From Cycas panzhihuaensis (lineage: Eukaryota; Cycadophyta), in the NCBI GenBank assembly GCA_023213395.1, contig CM041465.1:116939741-117003740 (forward strand): DNA of 64,000 nucleotides, read 5' to 3'. Below, piece by piece: positions 46,238 to 57,200 of the stretch; position 1 is the first letter of the stretch; every line of letters starts with the position of its first letter. The notes beneath the pieces are model-generated. The model was not told the DNA's origin, searched no databases, and worked only from the letters and a program-made list of their open reading frames with translations. The translations under genes and the position numbers were made by a program.

Positions 46238-46984
46238 AAGAAAGGAAGAACCTAGGTTAAGGAAGGTTAGGGACCATATAGCATACATGTATGATGCAAC
46301 TATATGCACTTTTAGTCTACATATAAATAATGACCAAACCTACCCTAGGTGTAAACCTAAGACCTTGTCGATTTTTTAACTTACATCAAGTACTAACCCC
46401 CCATCCTAATTCATCTCCCTAATCAAGCACAACTATGAAATATTATAGACCTCTTTTTCATCCTCTTTCTTTTTAGTTTTTTATTTAATAATATTTACAA
46501 AAGAATGGGTAAGAGCAAGTAAATAGATGGCATGCGTATATGAATAAATCAAAAGAAGAGATTTCTCTGTTTCTTTTCCCTTCCTTTTATTTTATTTTTC
46601 AAGTAGAGTGAGAGGGGAAAAGGAGGAATTACACTCACTCTCCTCTCTCTCTTTTCCTTTATTTCTTAAAATAAAAATAAATAGTGAAAACGAGTGAATA
46701 AGTGAGGGAGATAAGGTCATTTTCCTTTTCACTATCTTATACTAAATAAAAGTAAATAAAGGAAAGCCTATTTGTTATTATATTCTTTTTAATCACTTTT
46801 GTAAGACAAAATGGAAAGAAAAAGAGGGAAAGAGAGAGAAAACCTGGGATGCACCCCTAAAATTTTGGTGTGTCTTCTTTCCTCTCTTATCTTTGGTTAC
46901 ACATATGCTTGGCTAATCAAATGAAGGTAAAACACCACACAAAAGACTATGTGTAATATAATGATAATCAATGCAAAATCTAGT

Positions 46985-47400
46985 AGCAATTTTACTGCTT
47001 GGATTATGCTATGTTAGAAGAAAAATTGCTTAAAAACTCTAAAATTTATTAGAAATCAAATTGAAAGCACAACTTGAAAGGCAATATCTTTGGAATCTTT
47101 ATGGAAAAATTCTAGCAGAGTCTCTCTTACCTTATAAGAACTTTCTAATGATAAATGGATAATACATATAATACAAAGCAATTATATGCAAAAGTTGATA
47201 ATATTTCTACTTCTTAGATTATGCTATGCTAAAAATATTTGGTTAAAACTTTAAAGTATAAAAAAAACTAGTTCAAAATATATTTGAAATAATATTGCCT
47301 CAAAGGCTCATAGAAAAAATTGGTAGAGTTTCCCCTACCCTATAGTCACTAGCAAAAGAGAAGAGGAAAAGGTATAAAGAAGAAGTAGAAATTCTTAATT
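46985..47400. repeat. Diverged tandem duplication, about 214-bp period
   Basis: TTGGATTATGCTATG at 46999 and TTAGATTATGCTATG at 47213 head two related units. Each ends in a TAGCAGAGTCTCTC- or TAGAGTTTCCCCTA-type stretch. An old duplication. Confidence 0.65.
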
Positions 47401-47476
47401 TGATACTTTTCCTATCTAAAAGCAAAAGGTCTTTGTATGCTCCCTCCATCTACTAGGTTAGTAATGAAAAAAATAG

Positions 47477-47530
47477 AATATATATATATATGTGTGTGTG
47501 TGTGTGTATGTGTGTGTGTATGTATGTATA
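47477..47530. repeat. Compound (AT)n(GT)n microsatellite
   Basis: AT run switching to TG repeats with TATG interruptions. Confidence 0.95.
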
Positions 47531-48648
47531 AATAAAAATGCAATAAAAACTAGGAGAAATATTTAAATATACTAAGATATTTATAAAAAGATCATGAGAA
47601 ATATAAGAAGAGACTTAGAAATGGTATACTTGCCACCATCCAAGGGTGCTACAATACGAACAACCTCCCATAAAAGCCTCCTTGATCACCTCTAGAAGTA
47701 GGAAGATGGTATAAGATGTGGTTGAGTAGGAGGTAACTAATAATAACAGTAGTAAATTTCTCAAATGGTTGAAAAATGAGATGACATATAAACCTACAAT
47801 CTATAATAAAGTAGAAGAATTCCTTCTAGAAAATTTTCAATAGCATTTCATTAGAAAAAATTACCTCCCTATTTCTTATAGAAAGTGAGAGCTATAAATA
47901 GACTCACCAAGGATGTCCTATGGAAAATTTGGAGTCCATGGTTTTAATGAAACCATGAGAAAAACCCATGGACTCATGGCTTAGGGGCTTGGAATGGATG
48001 TAATCTCTAATATAAATGAGTCAAAGTTTTGATTGAAAACCATAGATTAGTAGATGGTTTTTGGGGACCAATAAGAGGCAAAGTAACTGCAATAATAACT
48101 CTAGGTACTCCTTACTATAGAGCACATTTAATTTTGGTAGTTAGAATAACAAAAGAAATTAATTTTTAAAAGGGATATCACTTGTAAATTTGTAATGTTG
48201 TAGATATAAATTTTTGTATTTTTAGAATGGTGTGGTCCATCCTATTATGATTTTACAATGATATGAGGATGCACCATTACAAAAACTTAATGACATAAGA
48301 CAAAACCATTAAGAAAATACATAATAGGGTAACTTTATACCATTATGTTTTTATAAATAAGTAGAGAAGTCCCATTCTTAAAATTAGGATAGGATACCCA
48401 AAATACAATAGGGCCAAATAGAAGGACTTAGAAAAATGTCAATGAGGCCATAGTCAAGTGGATAAATAGTAATAAAAATAAACAGCAATCATAAATAAAT
48501 CTTAAAAGTTCTCTTAAATGTGCTAAAAAGTGGGGGTACCCTCTATATGTAAGACTTAGGTGTATAAATAATAAAATGCCATTGATTAGAGCTAGAATCA
48601 TCATCAACTAAAACATGCATACTCATCATCAAATCTCCAACAAATCAA

Positions 48649-48655
<7 letters not shown>

Positions 48656-48745
<90 letters not shown>
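48656..48745. repeat. Compound (AT)n(GATA)n microsatellite
   Basis: About 30 AT units followed by seven GATA units in one uninterrupted tract. Confidence 0.97.
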
Positions 48746-48746
<1 letters not shown>

Positions 48747-49659
48747 AACAAAAAATAAAATAAGAGTAGAAGTAATATATACACACCTATTTCACCTAAG
48801 TGGTTGATGGATACTAGATTCTTGGATGGTGAAAAATATTTGGCCCCTTGGTAGTAGAACCTCTTCAAACATGTGTTATAAGATGGTGAATGTTATCAAC
48901 AATGCGTATCAAACCATGTATGTATTTGCTTAGGCAAAGGAAAGGAAAGATATAAGAAAGGTGGTTAGAAAGCCTAAGTTTTTCAATGGACTCAAAGTCT
49001 TAAGAAGGGGAACCATCTTTCCAAATATGGTGCTCTAAAATATATACAAAAAAATTGTTAGTTTTAATATTTTATTTATTTATAATATGTTGAATTATAA
49101 TAGATGAAAGCTAGGCTAAAATGGAGCTTACAAAATTAGTGGGGAAGTATAATTTAGGGTAACAAATTTGACAGATCTATGTGAGCTAATAAATGACTAA
49201 TTGGGGGTTAGAAAGTAATATAATAGGGCCCATAAAAATCTAATGCTAATTAAGGCCCCAATAATGTGGCATACTTAGTTATACTATTAGTAGCTACTAA
49301 AAAGTATATTCTAGCCCTTATAAAAATATGATCTACTTAGTCAAAGATGATCCAAGTGGTGATAGAAGGGTAGGATTATAATCACTTCCTCCATTGATAT
49401 AAATGACCAATGCCATTAGGGTAGTGATGATAACTTAAAGGAATGATTTAGTAAATTTAATAAATAGTGCGAGCAAGTATGTCTGGTAACAAAGAAGCTA
49501 CAAATCTAAGAGAGGAACACTTAACTTAGGGGAGGGGGGGGTAAGGCAGGGGAAAAGAGAAACAATATTATGGATTATAACAAAGAAGAATGTCATTGAG
49601 ATCATAGCTCAAAAATAAGTTATTTATCTATAAACTTACTAGTGCATCTCGAATGGACC

Positions 49660-49975
49660 TAAACTAGATATCTCTCAATTGATGGGGTATTTCCTTTTGT
49701 TTCAATCAAGATTAGGAGACATGAGGTTTAAGAAGGCCTAAGTAACCACCTTTTCCCAACTCCTAAGAAGGAGTCTTCACTTAGTTATGCCATCTGGTAA
49801 AGATATAAATGAGTGATATGATGAAAGACTTGGATATATGGGGGTGGTAGAATCCACTAACCTACACAACTCAGTGAAAGAGTTATAAGTTCAGAGCTAC
49901 TCTGATAATATTTTTAATGTCCTTCCTAGGGACTCCTATCCTTTGATTCTTTAAACCTTTTGAGGTTTACTTGAA
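49660..49975 (-). repeat. Dispersed repeat block, inverted partner of 11505-11810
   Basis: Reverse complement of the block at 11505, including AATGTCCTTCCTAGGGACTC and GTAGAATCCACTAACC. Tat-C inserted 80 bp to its right. Confidence 0.8.
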
Positions 49976-50055
49976 TAAAGAGAAACATTAAGCAAATGGA
50001 AATGTTTTCTTTTTCTTTTATATTTTTATTTTTTATATTTAACAAAATGAAGCAC

Positions 50056-52634
50056 TGGACGCGCGTCTACGGGATAACTACCTGACTAGTAGGTGTGGAG
50101 TGAGTGGGTGGTGAAAATATTGAAGGTGGTACCTAAAAGGAGAGTAACTATCACGCAGAGTGCCCCGTGTGCTGGAGCACGAGTTCGGGATCTGCAATGG
50201 AGTATGGCTACTATTAGGTGGTCCTTCACCGCTTCGAGCAAGGGGTGAAGATGTGTAAGGCAAACCCGGGTTGACCTAGAGACAGGACTCTCCCACCCTT
50301 GGGTGGCCAGAAGGGGGGAAGAGAGGACCTAATGGAGATAGGCCAAGAGTATGCCTACATAACCTAACCGGGTACACAAGTGATGCGGGAGGCAAAGGAC
50401 TTGTGTGGTTAAGGAGAGAGCGGGAAAGGTATGGGAAAGAAGGCTCTTACAATCTTTCCTACAAACGGTAACGATACATGTAACAAGATAAATGAAACGC
50501 AAACAAATACCAAACCAAATATTCCCTTTTATCTTTCAATGTGCTAGTTACTAAGAGAGAAATAAAAGGAAAAAAAAAGGTAGCAAGAGGGAGCGAGACG
50601 TGCACCTGGGCCAAGGGCATGCATGACGGAAGCCTTCCCGAGGAGCACCAAACCACTCCGCGCGACGTGCTGGATGCGAGATGTTGCGGCAGGCGAAAGA
50701 GGGGGGCTTCCTTACCTTCCCAAAAAAATCAAATGCGAGACCAAAGAAAGAAAGGAAGCGCCAACTAATAAATGAAACGGCATAAAAATATAACACATGC
50801 AAAGCTGCTTACCGGTAATGAGGCCAACGGGCGGTGCTCTCCGTGCTTCCCAAATACCTGCAAGCAATAGCGGTCTCTCCCTTCCCAAAGGAAGAACACT
50901 AACATGCAACACAAAATTCTAACAATATATGCCTAAATAACATAAATGAGAATCTGAATATACATGCGTTAGTGCTAATCCAATAATGAAAGTACCAAAA
51001 GAGAGTGACCAAGGTGAAAGTAAATGATTGGGTAAGCCTCGGAGTGGCCTACCTCTCGCAAATGATGCCCTAACCTCCCCTCAAGAGCCACAAGGCAGCG
51101 AGGACAAGGCCAAGAGCAAGGGCTGGAAAATGGCAACAAAGGGACAAAGAGAGGCCCAAGAAAACCCACTACCTGGGATGCTATGAGGAGAAACCGGCAA
51201 ATGGGAGGAAGGTGAGACAAAGACTAACGGTTGGGACTTATGAGTGTTGCCCAAACCTGAGCAAAGGGCCCCAAATCAGCACTGCAACTTGTGACAGCGC
51301 TGGTTTGGGCAGCCAAAAGAGGGCCTACAAACCCTTGTCTGCAAGCCAAGAGCAGCACAGGGCGAGAGGGAGGCTTTGGAGGGCTTAAAGCCGCTTAGGG
51401 AGCGTGGAAGGTGGTACGAAATCCACCCAGCTCCTCTCCAAAACCTATGCTATCCCCCAACACCGCTGCCTTGAGCATCAAACGCAGGCAAGAGGCACAA
51501 AAGAGTAGTAGAACAACCCACAAAAAGGGTGGGAAACTAACTCTCAAGGAACAAGCAAGAGCAAACAAGCTTAAGCATAAATATCACAAGAAAAACTAAT
51601 ATAAAACAAGGAATACCTGAAAAGGGGAGGCAAGGGGTTTGCCTCAGCCAAGGAGCAGTGAAGAGGGGCTGAGAAATCAGCCCAGATCTGAAGTAGAGCA
51701 GGTTTGAGACCTTGTTACGGAGATGTGATGGGAAACACCTGCACTTGGGGCACTTGTGGGCTGCCTGAGCAAAGATCAACTAGAAGCCACTCCAAAGGGG
51801 CCCTCTCCAAGGTGTTTGAGGGGCTGGGAGAATGTCTCAGCCACGCCAAAGGAGAGCTGGGCACTGTAGAAGGGGTGCAGGTCTAGTTGCAACAGTAGAC
51901 AGCTGAGAAGAGCAGAGCAGGAGGATGTTTCCTTAGAGAGCAATTCCAAAAGTGAGCCAAAAAAGATCCTAAAAATGAGTAAAAAATGGTTTAAGTACTA
52001 AAGAAAACCCTAAAGTGAGTGATTAGGGCGCAACTGGGAGAGAATCAAGGCATGAGCCACGTCGAAGTTTCGCAATAAATGCGAAATTGCCACGGCGGAT
52101 TTTTAAAATAATCTGAGACAGAGTCACGCAAATTCCGCAAGATCACAGATATTCCGGCCAGACTGAAAATTCGACCAGACGCACCTGGAGCTAAAAATAG
52201 GGCCCACCAACCAGTTTAGGCTGGGGGTAGATGACCGAAAGGACTAATGGGAAGCTAGAACACCTACCCAGGGGGTAAACATGCCAACAAACAGGTCCAA
52301 GGGAGCAAAAGTAGGGCTCAACCGGGGTGGCAAGTTGACCAAACGATGACGGGACATCACACGGGCGGAGGTGGCATAGGCCTAGTGGATCCTGGAGTAA
52401 GGAGGGCAGATGCGGGAAGTAATGTTGTCACCAGGGTGCCACACTACCGGGAGTGTGCCTCGCTATAGTCGTCATAGGCTAAAATAAGTGTGGACGACTA
52501 CAAGGTCGCCCACAAAGTCATACACATGCAGATACGCAAGCAAACACCCAATAAAAGAAAGCGATGATAATGCGAGAAACATACCTGCACTTACCGAAGC
52601 CTGATTCCGTATCCATTCCCGAAGCCGTGAAACA
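50056..52634 (-). repeat. Tat-C 3' LTR, about 2.58 kb
   Basis: The left edge TGGACGCGCGTCTACGGG aligns with TGGAATCACACCTCTCGGG of Tat-B. The element-strand start is TGTTTCACGGCTTC at 52634. It is shorter than the Tat-B LTR and well diverged, so it belongs to another subfamily. The partner LTR lies beyond the window. Confidence 0.85.
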
Positions 52635-52645
52635 TCGCCTCGCGC
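52635..52645 (-). other. Tat-C polypurine tract (putative)
   Basis: The minus strand reads CGCGAGGCGA before the LTR start, the position of ACTAAGGGGG in Tat-A. It is an imperfect purine run. Confidence 0.5.
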
Positions 52646-53033
52646 AGAGCCTCGCCGCCGTAAGCTTGGCGATGGCGACGCCGGCAACACAACCGCAAGA
52701 GCACGCTGCGTGTATGGATATATCAATCAAGATCATAACAGTAGGCAAGGGTGTCGGTGAGTGCCGTGGCGGGACGCGTGGATATGAGAGCGGTGGTGGG
52801 GACAACATAGGGGCTACCTATGGTCCACCTGGAAACCGACTGGGAGAATGAGATAGGTGAGGGGGCTGCCCCCACCACAAAGAATGTAAAGGAACATGCA
52901 TAGTTAAATAAAGAACAAATAGTAGGTACCATAGTTTTACCTCATTAGTAACCCAGTTTCGAAGGTGCGAATGGATCGCGAAGCAAAGTGACAGACGACC
53001 TGGGGCTTGGGCGACAGGAAGGCCAGGCAAGCC

Positions 53034-53474
53034 TCAGGGATGGTCAGCAAGAAGGGAAAGGCGGCGCTCAAGGATGAGGCGAACGAGGCTATCTGCCTCA
53101 GCGTTGAGAGCCCGAGGGATATGCTGGATGTCGACAGAAGAAAAGCGGGCCAGGAGAGATCTGGCGGCAGAAGCAAGGGTCCTCAAGTGAGGGCATCGCA
53201 CCTGGTAAACCTGGGTGAGATGAGACATCACAACTTGAGAGTCGCAAAGCAAAACGATGGGTCCGTGATGGAAACGAAGGGCATTCATGAGGGCTTCAAT
53301 AACAGTTGTATACTCAGCTTCGTTGTTGGTAGCCTCTGGGAGGAAGATCCCATAGCGAAGGAGATCATGTCCAGAAGGGCTGCGGAGGATCCACGCAGCG
53401 GCGGAAGGTCCAGGATTACCGCGGTTTCCGCCGTCAATAAAGATGTAGACAGACATCGGTGACACAAAATCCAA
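53034..53474 (-). CDS. Archaeal-type RNase H (aRNH) of Tat-C, intact frame
   Basis: A 146-residue frame starting MDFVSPMSVYIFIDGG. The RNase H fold signatures are in order: first acid in FIDGGNRGNPGPSAAAWIL (residue about 14), second in NNEAEYTTVIEAL (about 54), third in LLCDSQVVMSHL (about 78), fourth in LNAEADSLVRL (about 128). All four acidic positions are present. A second, archaeal-type RNase H is known in Tat-lineage retrotransposons, in addition to the conventional one after RT. It should remove RNA from the reverse-transcription hybrid. Here it is separated from integrase by 3.7 kb containing a gene on the other strand. How it is translated is unclear: own message, splicing from pol, or readthrough are all open. 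The start codon is the first in frame and may not be the true one. Confidence 0.82.
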   Translation of the reverse strand: MDFVSPMSVYIFIDGGNRGNPGPSAAAWILRSPSGHDLLRYGIFLPEATNNEAEYTTVIEALMNALRFHHGPIVLLCDSQVVMSHLTQVYQVRCPHLRTLASAARSLLARFSSVDIQHIPRALNAEADSLVRLILERRLSLLADHP

Positions 53475-53974
53475 GCAGTCAATGGATGGTGAAAGTAATA
53501 CTCGAAAAAGTAAGCAAAAGATGGTCGTGAAGGGTAGGAGGACCTAGCAATGAGGTTACCCAGGGTGAGAGCAGGCAATCCGATCACCGACGGAGAGTGG
53601 TCGGAAGGAAAGAGCCTCTTGGAGCGCCAAAAGGTCGTCTTAGAAAGCGAAACATGCCCCCAAGTGGGGGGGCATTCCTTTTGGGGACTCCAAGAATGAG
53701 AAAGGACTGCGAAAATGAGTCCAGGGTGGCGAAACGAGCCAAACGAGTATAAACTCGGGCAGGCACGGGAGTAGTGCGTAAAATAATGCAGAAGGGTCAT
53801 GGCAAAAGTGCGATAACGAGGCACCATAAATGCCCTCACAAGGGCGGGCAGAAAGGGCATCGATAAAGCACAATTGATGACGGGGCCAGAAGGCAAAGGT
53901 AATTGAGGCAACGAGACGGTCCCAACGACTGACGTGAGACCAAAAACGGAGAAAGTGCCCGTTGGGGCCCCCGC

Positions 53975-53984
53975 CTATATAAGG
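53975..53984 (+). promoter_or_regulatory. Conserved TATA box of the opposite-strand gene, Tat-C
   Basis: CTATATAAGG follows GTTGGGGCCCCCGC. The same box and the same upstream G/C-rich element occur in Tat-A (5911) and Tat-B (30015), although the surrounding sequence has diverged. It lies about 160 bp before the putative first ATG (54143) and 500 bp from the divergent aRNH frame. Confidence 0.7.
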
Positions 53985-54166
53985 AAAACAACGGGAAAAT
54001 GGATTCATTTTCACCGGCTCTCGTACGAAACCAGAGCCATTTCCTTACGCAGTGGAGCACCACCCAACTTTGGAGGCACGCCGAGGGAGATTTGGCCATC
54101 AGATCGGAGAGCGGAGAGAGCCAGCACGACCGATCAGACGACATGGCAGTAGCGAGACCGGATCTA

Positions 54167-54647
54167 GTGAGTGGATGTCACTAAACCCAACCCATCTCAA
54201 AGTTCAAAGTTTGTCTATTTTTCAGTTTTTGAAGTGATTTTTGCATAGTTTTAGTGCCCCTTATGGGCAACGGAAGGCCTCTCGGGATTTGAATCAGACC
54301 CAGAAAGAGGTGGGGACCTGGGCATTAGGGAGCCATGGTCCCTGTGAGGTTCACGGGTCCACCGTAAAAAATTTAGTTTTTCGGCTAAATCCCCTTTAGG
54401 GGATCACCGTCGCATCACAGGTAATGATCGCGGTGCCGCGATCATTGACGCAGGCCCTACATCGCCGCGGGACCCGTGCCAAACTTAGCGGTACCGCTAA
54501 GTTTGGCGCGGTACGAAGGCAGGGAGGCAGAAAAATAGACATGAGGGGGCAAAAGAGCCCCAAATCTCAGGCAGAGGGAGATTTGAGAGAGAGAGGGGTG
54601 ATAGTGGCTAACATAAGACTGACTTGAGTTGTTTTTGGTGTGAACAG
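54167..54647 (+). other. Putative intron 1 of the PMD-like gene, with strong palindromes
   Basis: Bounded by GT and AG. Inside are a 24-nt hairpin at 54423-54446 (arms AATGATCGCGG and CCGCGATCATT) and a perfect 30-bp palindrome at 54478-54507 (half-site GCCAAACTTAGCGGT). Confidence 0.65.
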
Positions 54648-55849
54648 GCTGTCCTCGCGGTAGACAACCGCGAGAATGTAGGTATGGCGATGCTGAGTTA
54701 TATGGAGATGGCGACGCAGGAGGATAGGGAGATCTTACAGAGGTGTGGCCTGTACAAGGCCCTCAAGACACCTCAGTATACCTTGGATCAGAGACTGCTG
54801 GTCGACATAGTGTCCCATTGGGACAGGAGGAGACATGTGTTCCACCTACCACAGGTAGGTGATGTGACTATCACGCCGAGAGATATTTGGCAGATACTGG
54901 GAGTTCCGGTGACAGGGAGGCCGGTGAGATTAGGGACGCTGCCAAAGACCGAGGCGGCTCTGTGGAGGCAATTCGTTTCTTCATGTGAGTCGACAGATGG
55001 GATCGAGGGGAGCACCCTCCGCATAGCTTCGATGTCGTGGATTCCTGTGAGGAAGCTAGTGATATCTGCATTCTGCTCCGATTTCTTGGAAATGTAACTA
55101 TAGAGAGGTCCTGTAGGTGGATGGATGCGTCACCGCGGCCGACGGGAGGATGGATTGGGCAGCCCTAATAGCGGCGAACCTCGTCGCCTAGCTGGATACT
55201 ATCAGGACATCCGACAGAGGTGGGCTATCATACAGTACACTACTACAGTGCTGGTACTTCGACCACTTCGCAGCAGTGGCACCAATGGGGGGACCACACC
55301 CCATTACAGAGCAGGCCCCGATGGTCCACAGGTGGCAGACTCGACTGAGGGGGACAGAGGACAGGGCCCATGTCAGATGATTGGTGGAGGCCACATCACT
55401 AGACCTCCTCACCGTCCCAGACTACATAGCTGAGCCCTATAGGACGGTGAGGTGGGATAGCGACGACGAGGCGGGCAGCGCAGGAGTGCCCGCAGGTGAT
55501 GATAGAAGTGATGACGGGGATAGTGGAGACAGTGGAGATAGCAGGGCTGGCCCATCACGACCTGTAGGGGAGGCAGGTCTGTTAGGGACAGCAGGAGAGG
55601 CATAGGGTCCATCCGGAGCTGCCGGAGGAGAGACAGGACCGTCTGGGGCACAGGGCGAGATCAGAGGACCCGTGACTAGGGCCCGCAGGCTACGGATCGT
55701 GATGGGATTGGCAGGGACGAGAGCCGGGCCCACCCTTGCGAAGAGAGGGACCCAGGCAGAGGAGGTGCTGGAGGATGAGGCACCAGCAGCTGGCGAAGAG
55801 CCAGGAGAGGAGGATGCCGTGCAACCGGAGGAGCAGGCGGCCACAACAG

Positions 55850-55958
55850 GTGAGACCTAACCTTTTCCAGAGTCATTTGGCATCCAGATAGATGTTTGAT
55901 TTGATTTGATCATGGTATAGTGAGATATAGACTAACACATGGCATGTTGCATTGGCAG
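55850..55958 (+). other. Putative intron 2 of the PMD-like gene
   Basis: Begins CAG/GTGAGA and ends TTGCATTGGCAG, 109 bp, T-rich. Removing it joins exons 2 and 3 in frame. Tat-B has the matching GTGAG and TTGGCAG at 31938-32066. Confidence 0.7.
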
Positions 55959-56430
55959 GTACAACAGAGATCCAGAGAATGGTGGAGGCTGTGGTGAGGG
56001 AGATATTCCCTCAGGTGTATGCAGAGGGGCAACCGCCCATCCAGGCAGGTGACGAGCCTAGAGCGGTAGGAGCCCACAGAGAGGCATTCGCCCCGTTGGT
56101 GAGGGCGAGGGACATATGGGCTGCAGAGTCCCAAGAGCATGCGACATCCCAGGGACGCCTGCAGCAGGAGAGAGATGACGCGAGACGCGAGTGAGACAAG
56201 CTATGAGGACGAGTACAGGCTCTAGAGGTACAAGGTGGTGTAGGTGGAGATGAAGAGAGCAGAACCCAGCTAGCAGTGATCACTGAGCATCTCAAGGGGA
56301 CAGAGGAGGCACTCCAGGGCGAGCGGGATCGTATCCAGGCCAGATACGATCAGCTAGTAGCACAGATGGTCTTGAGGTCGAGCCGGAGCAGGACACGGAC
56401 CCACACGGTGGTGACGACCCCGAGATGACC

Positions 56431-57200
56431 TAGGGATGAGGAGAGCGAGGCAGGCAGCTCGCGGAGGCCCAGGAGGAGCCTCAGAGGCATGTGGTCCCCA
56501 GGAGAGGGATCATAGAGACCGGGAGATGGCACCCCAGGAGCGGGGCAGCAGCAGTAGGACATGTACATGTAGTTTTGACAGGGGAAAGCACGGGCCTCCA
56601 GGGGGTCATATATAGGATCATATGATTGTACCCCCCCTGCAAGGACACCTGCTTCCCAGGATGTATGGTGACATGATTTTGGATATGTAGATATATGTGC
56701 ATGGGGTGACTGGACCCCATTCGGATATGAGATACTGTGTATGATGCATCATATGTGGATGATATGTATGTTATTTTGTTGGTTGTAAATGTTATGTTAT
56801 GGATATTTTATTGTATGGACACGCGTTTCCTCCCATGTATGACCACACACCTAACAGGGGCACACACACACGCCGTGAGTGGGACGACATAGAAGTGTGA
56901 GGTTAGGGAACATGGCAGCATACATGTCTACGGGAGAGCATAGTAGAATATGCAAAGGAAACGATGGACAAGAAAGAGGGGCGACGGTGCCCCCAAGCGT
57001 CCTTTTGGTCAGGGGATGCCCAAGCAAGACGATAGGGGTTCCCGAGAGGATACGGGAACGCGGGTTCCGCGGAAGGAACCGGGAAAACAAAGCGGGGTCC
57101 ATCTTAAATTGCCATTCCACCCGTGGTTGGGAAGAATGGGGACAACCTAAGATGGTAGTTTAGGCTCATTTCAGAGCAGGGCGACATGGTCGCCGAGAGG
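56431..57200. other. Tat-C spacer between PMD-like gene and integrase
   Basis: The 3' ends of the two converging genes should lie here. No further frame or RNA gene was recognised. Confidence 0.5.

Larger units (their letters stand above)
45963..49659. other. AT-rich relic DNA, no recognisable gene
   Basis: No coding frame or LTR pair was recognised. It holds two tandem duplications (46100, 46985) and two microsatellites (47477, 48656). Confidence 0.5.
54143..56430 (+). pseudogene. PMD-like opposite-strand gene of Tat-C, three putative exons
   Basis: Putative exon 1, 54143-54166, encodes MAVARPDL and is followed by GTGAGT. The intron ends in GTGAACAG at 54647. Exon 2 continues in phase 0 with AVLAVDNRENVGMAML, TLDQRLLVDIVSHWDRRRHV and FHLPQVGDVTITPRDIWQIL, the core of the plant mobile domain. 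A one-base loss near 55070 shifts the frame (the unshifted frame stops at 55097). The correct frame resumes as MDWAALIAANLVA and later TSLDLLTVPDYIAEPYRTVRWD, then acidic and Gly/Pro-rich sequence. A second intron is inferred at 55850-55958. Exon 3 begins GTTEIQRMVEAVVREIFP and turns into a Glu/Arg/Gln-rich coiled coil ending near 56430. A few TGA/TAG stops look like CGA/CAG changes. PMD proteins are plant-specific and often carried by transposons. Molecular function unknown. Confidence 0.75.

Noticed and set aside
48604-48868. Ile/Tyr-rich frames on the minus strand
   Set aside because: They are translations of the AT/GATA microsatellite.
53285-54144. Three overlapping minus-strand frames of 102-208 codons upstream of aRNH
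   Set aside because: They overlap in different frames, match nothing recognisable and run through the promoter region of the plus-strand gene; probably chance frames in GC-rich DNA.
55409-55844. Minus-strand Ser/Pro-rich frames
   Set aside because: Shadows of the Gly/Asp-rich part of the plus-strand PMD-like gene.
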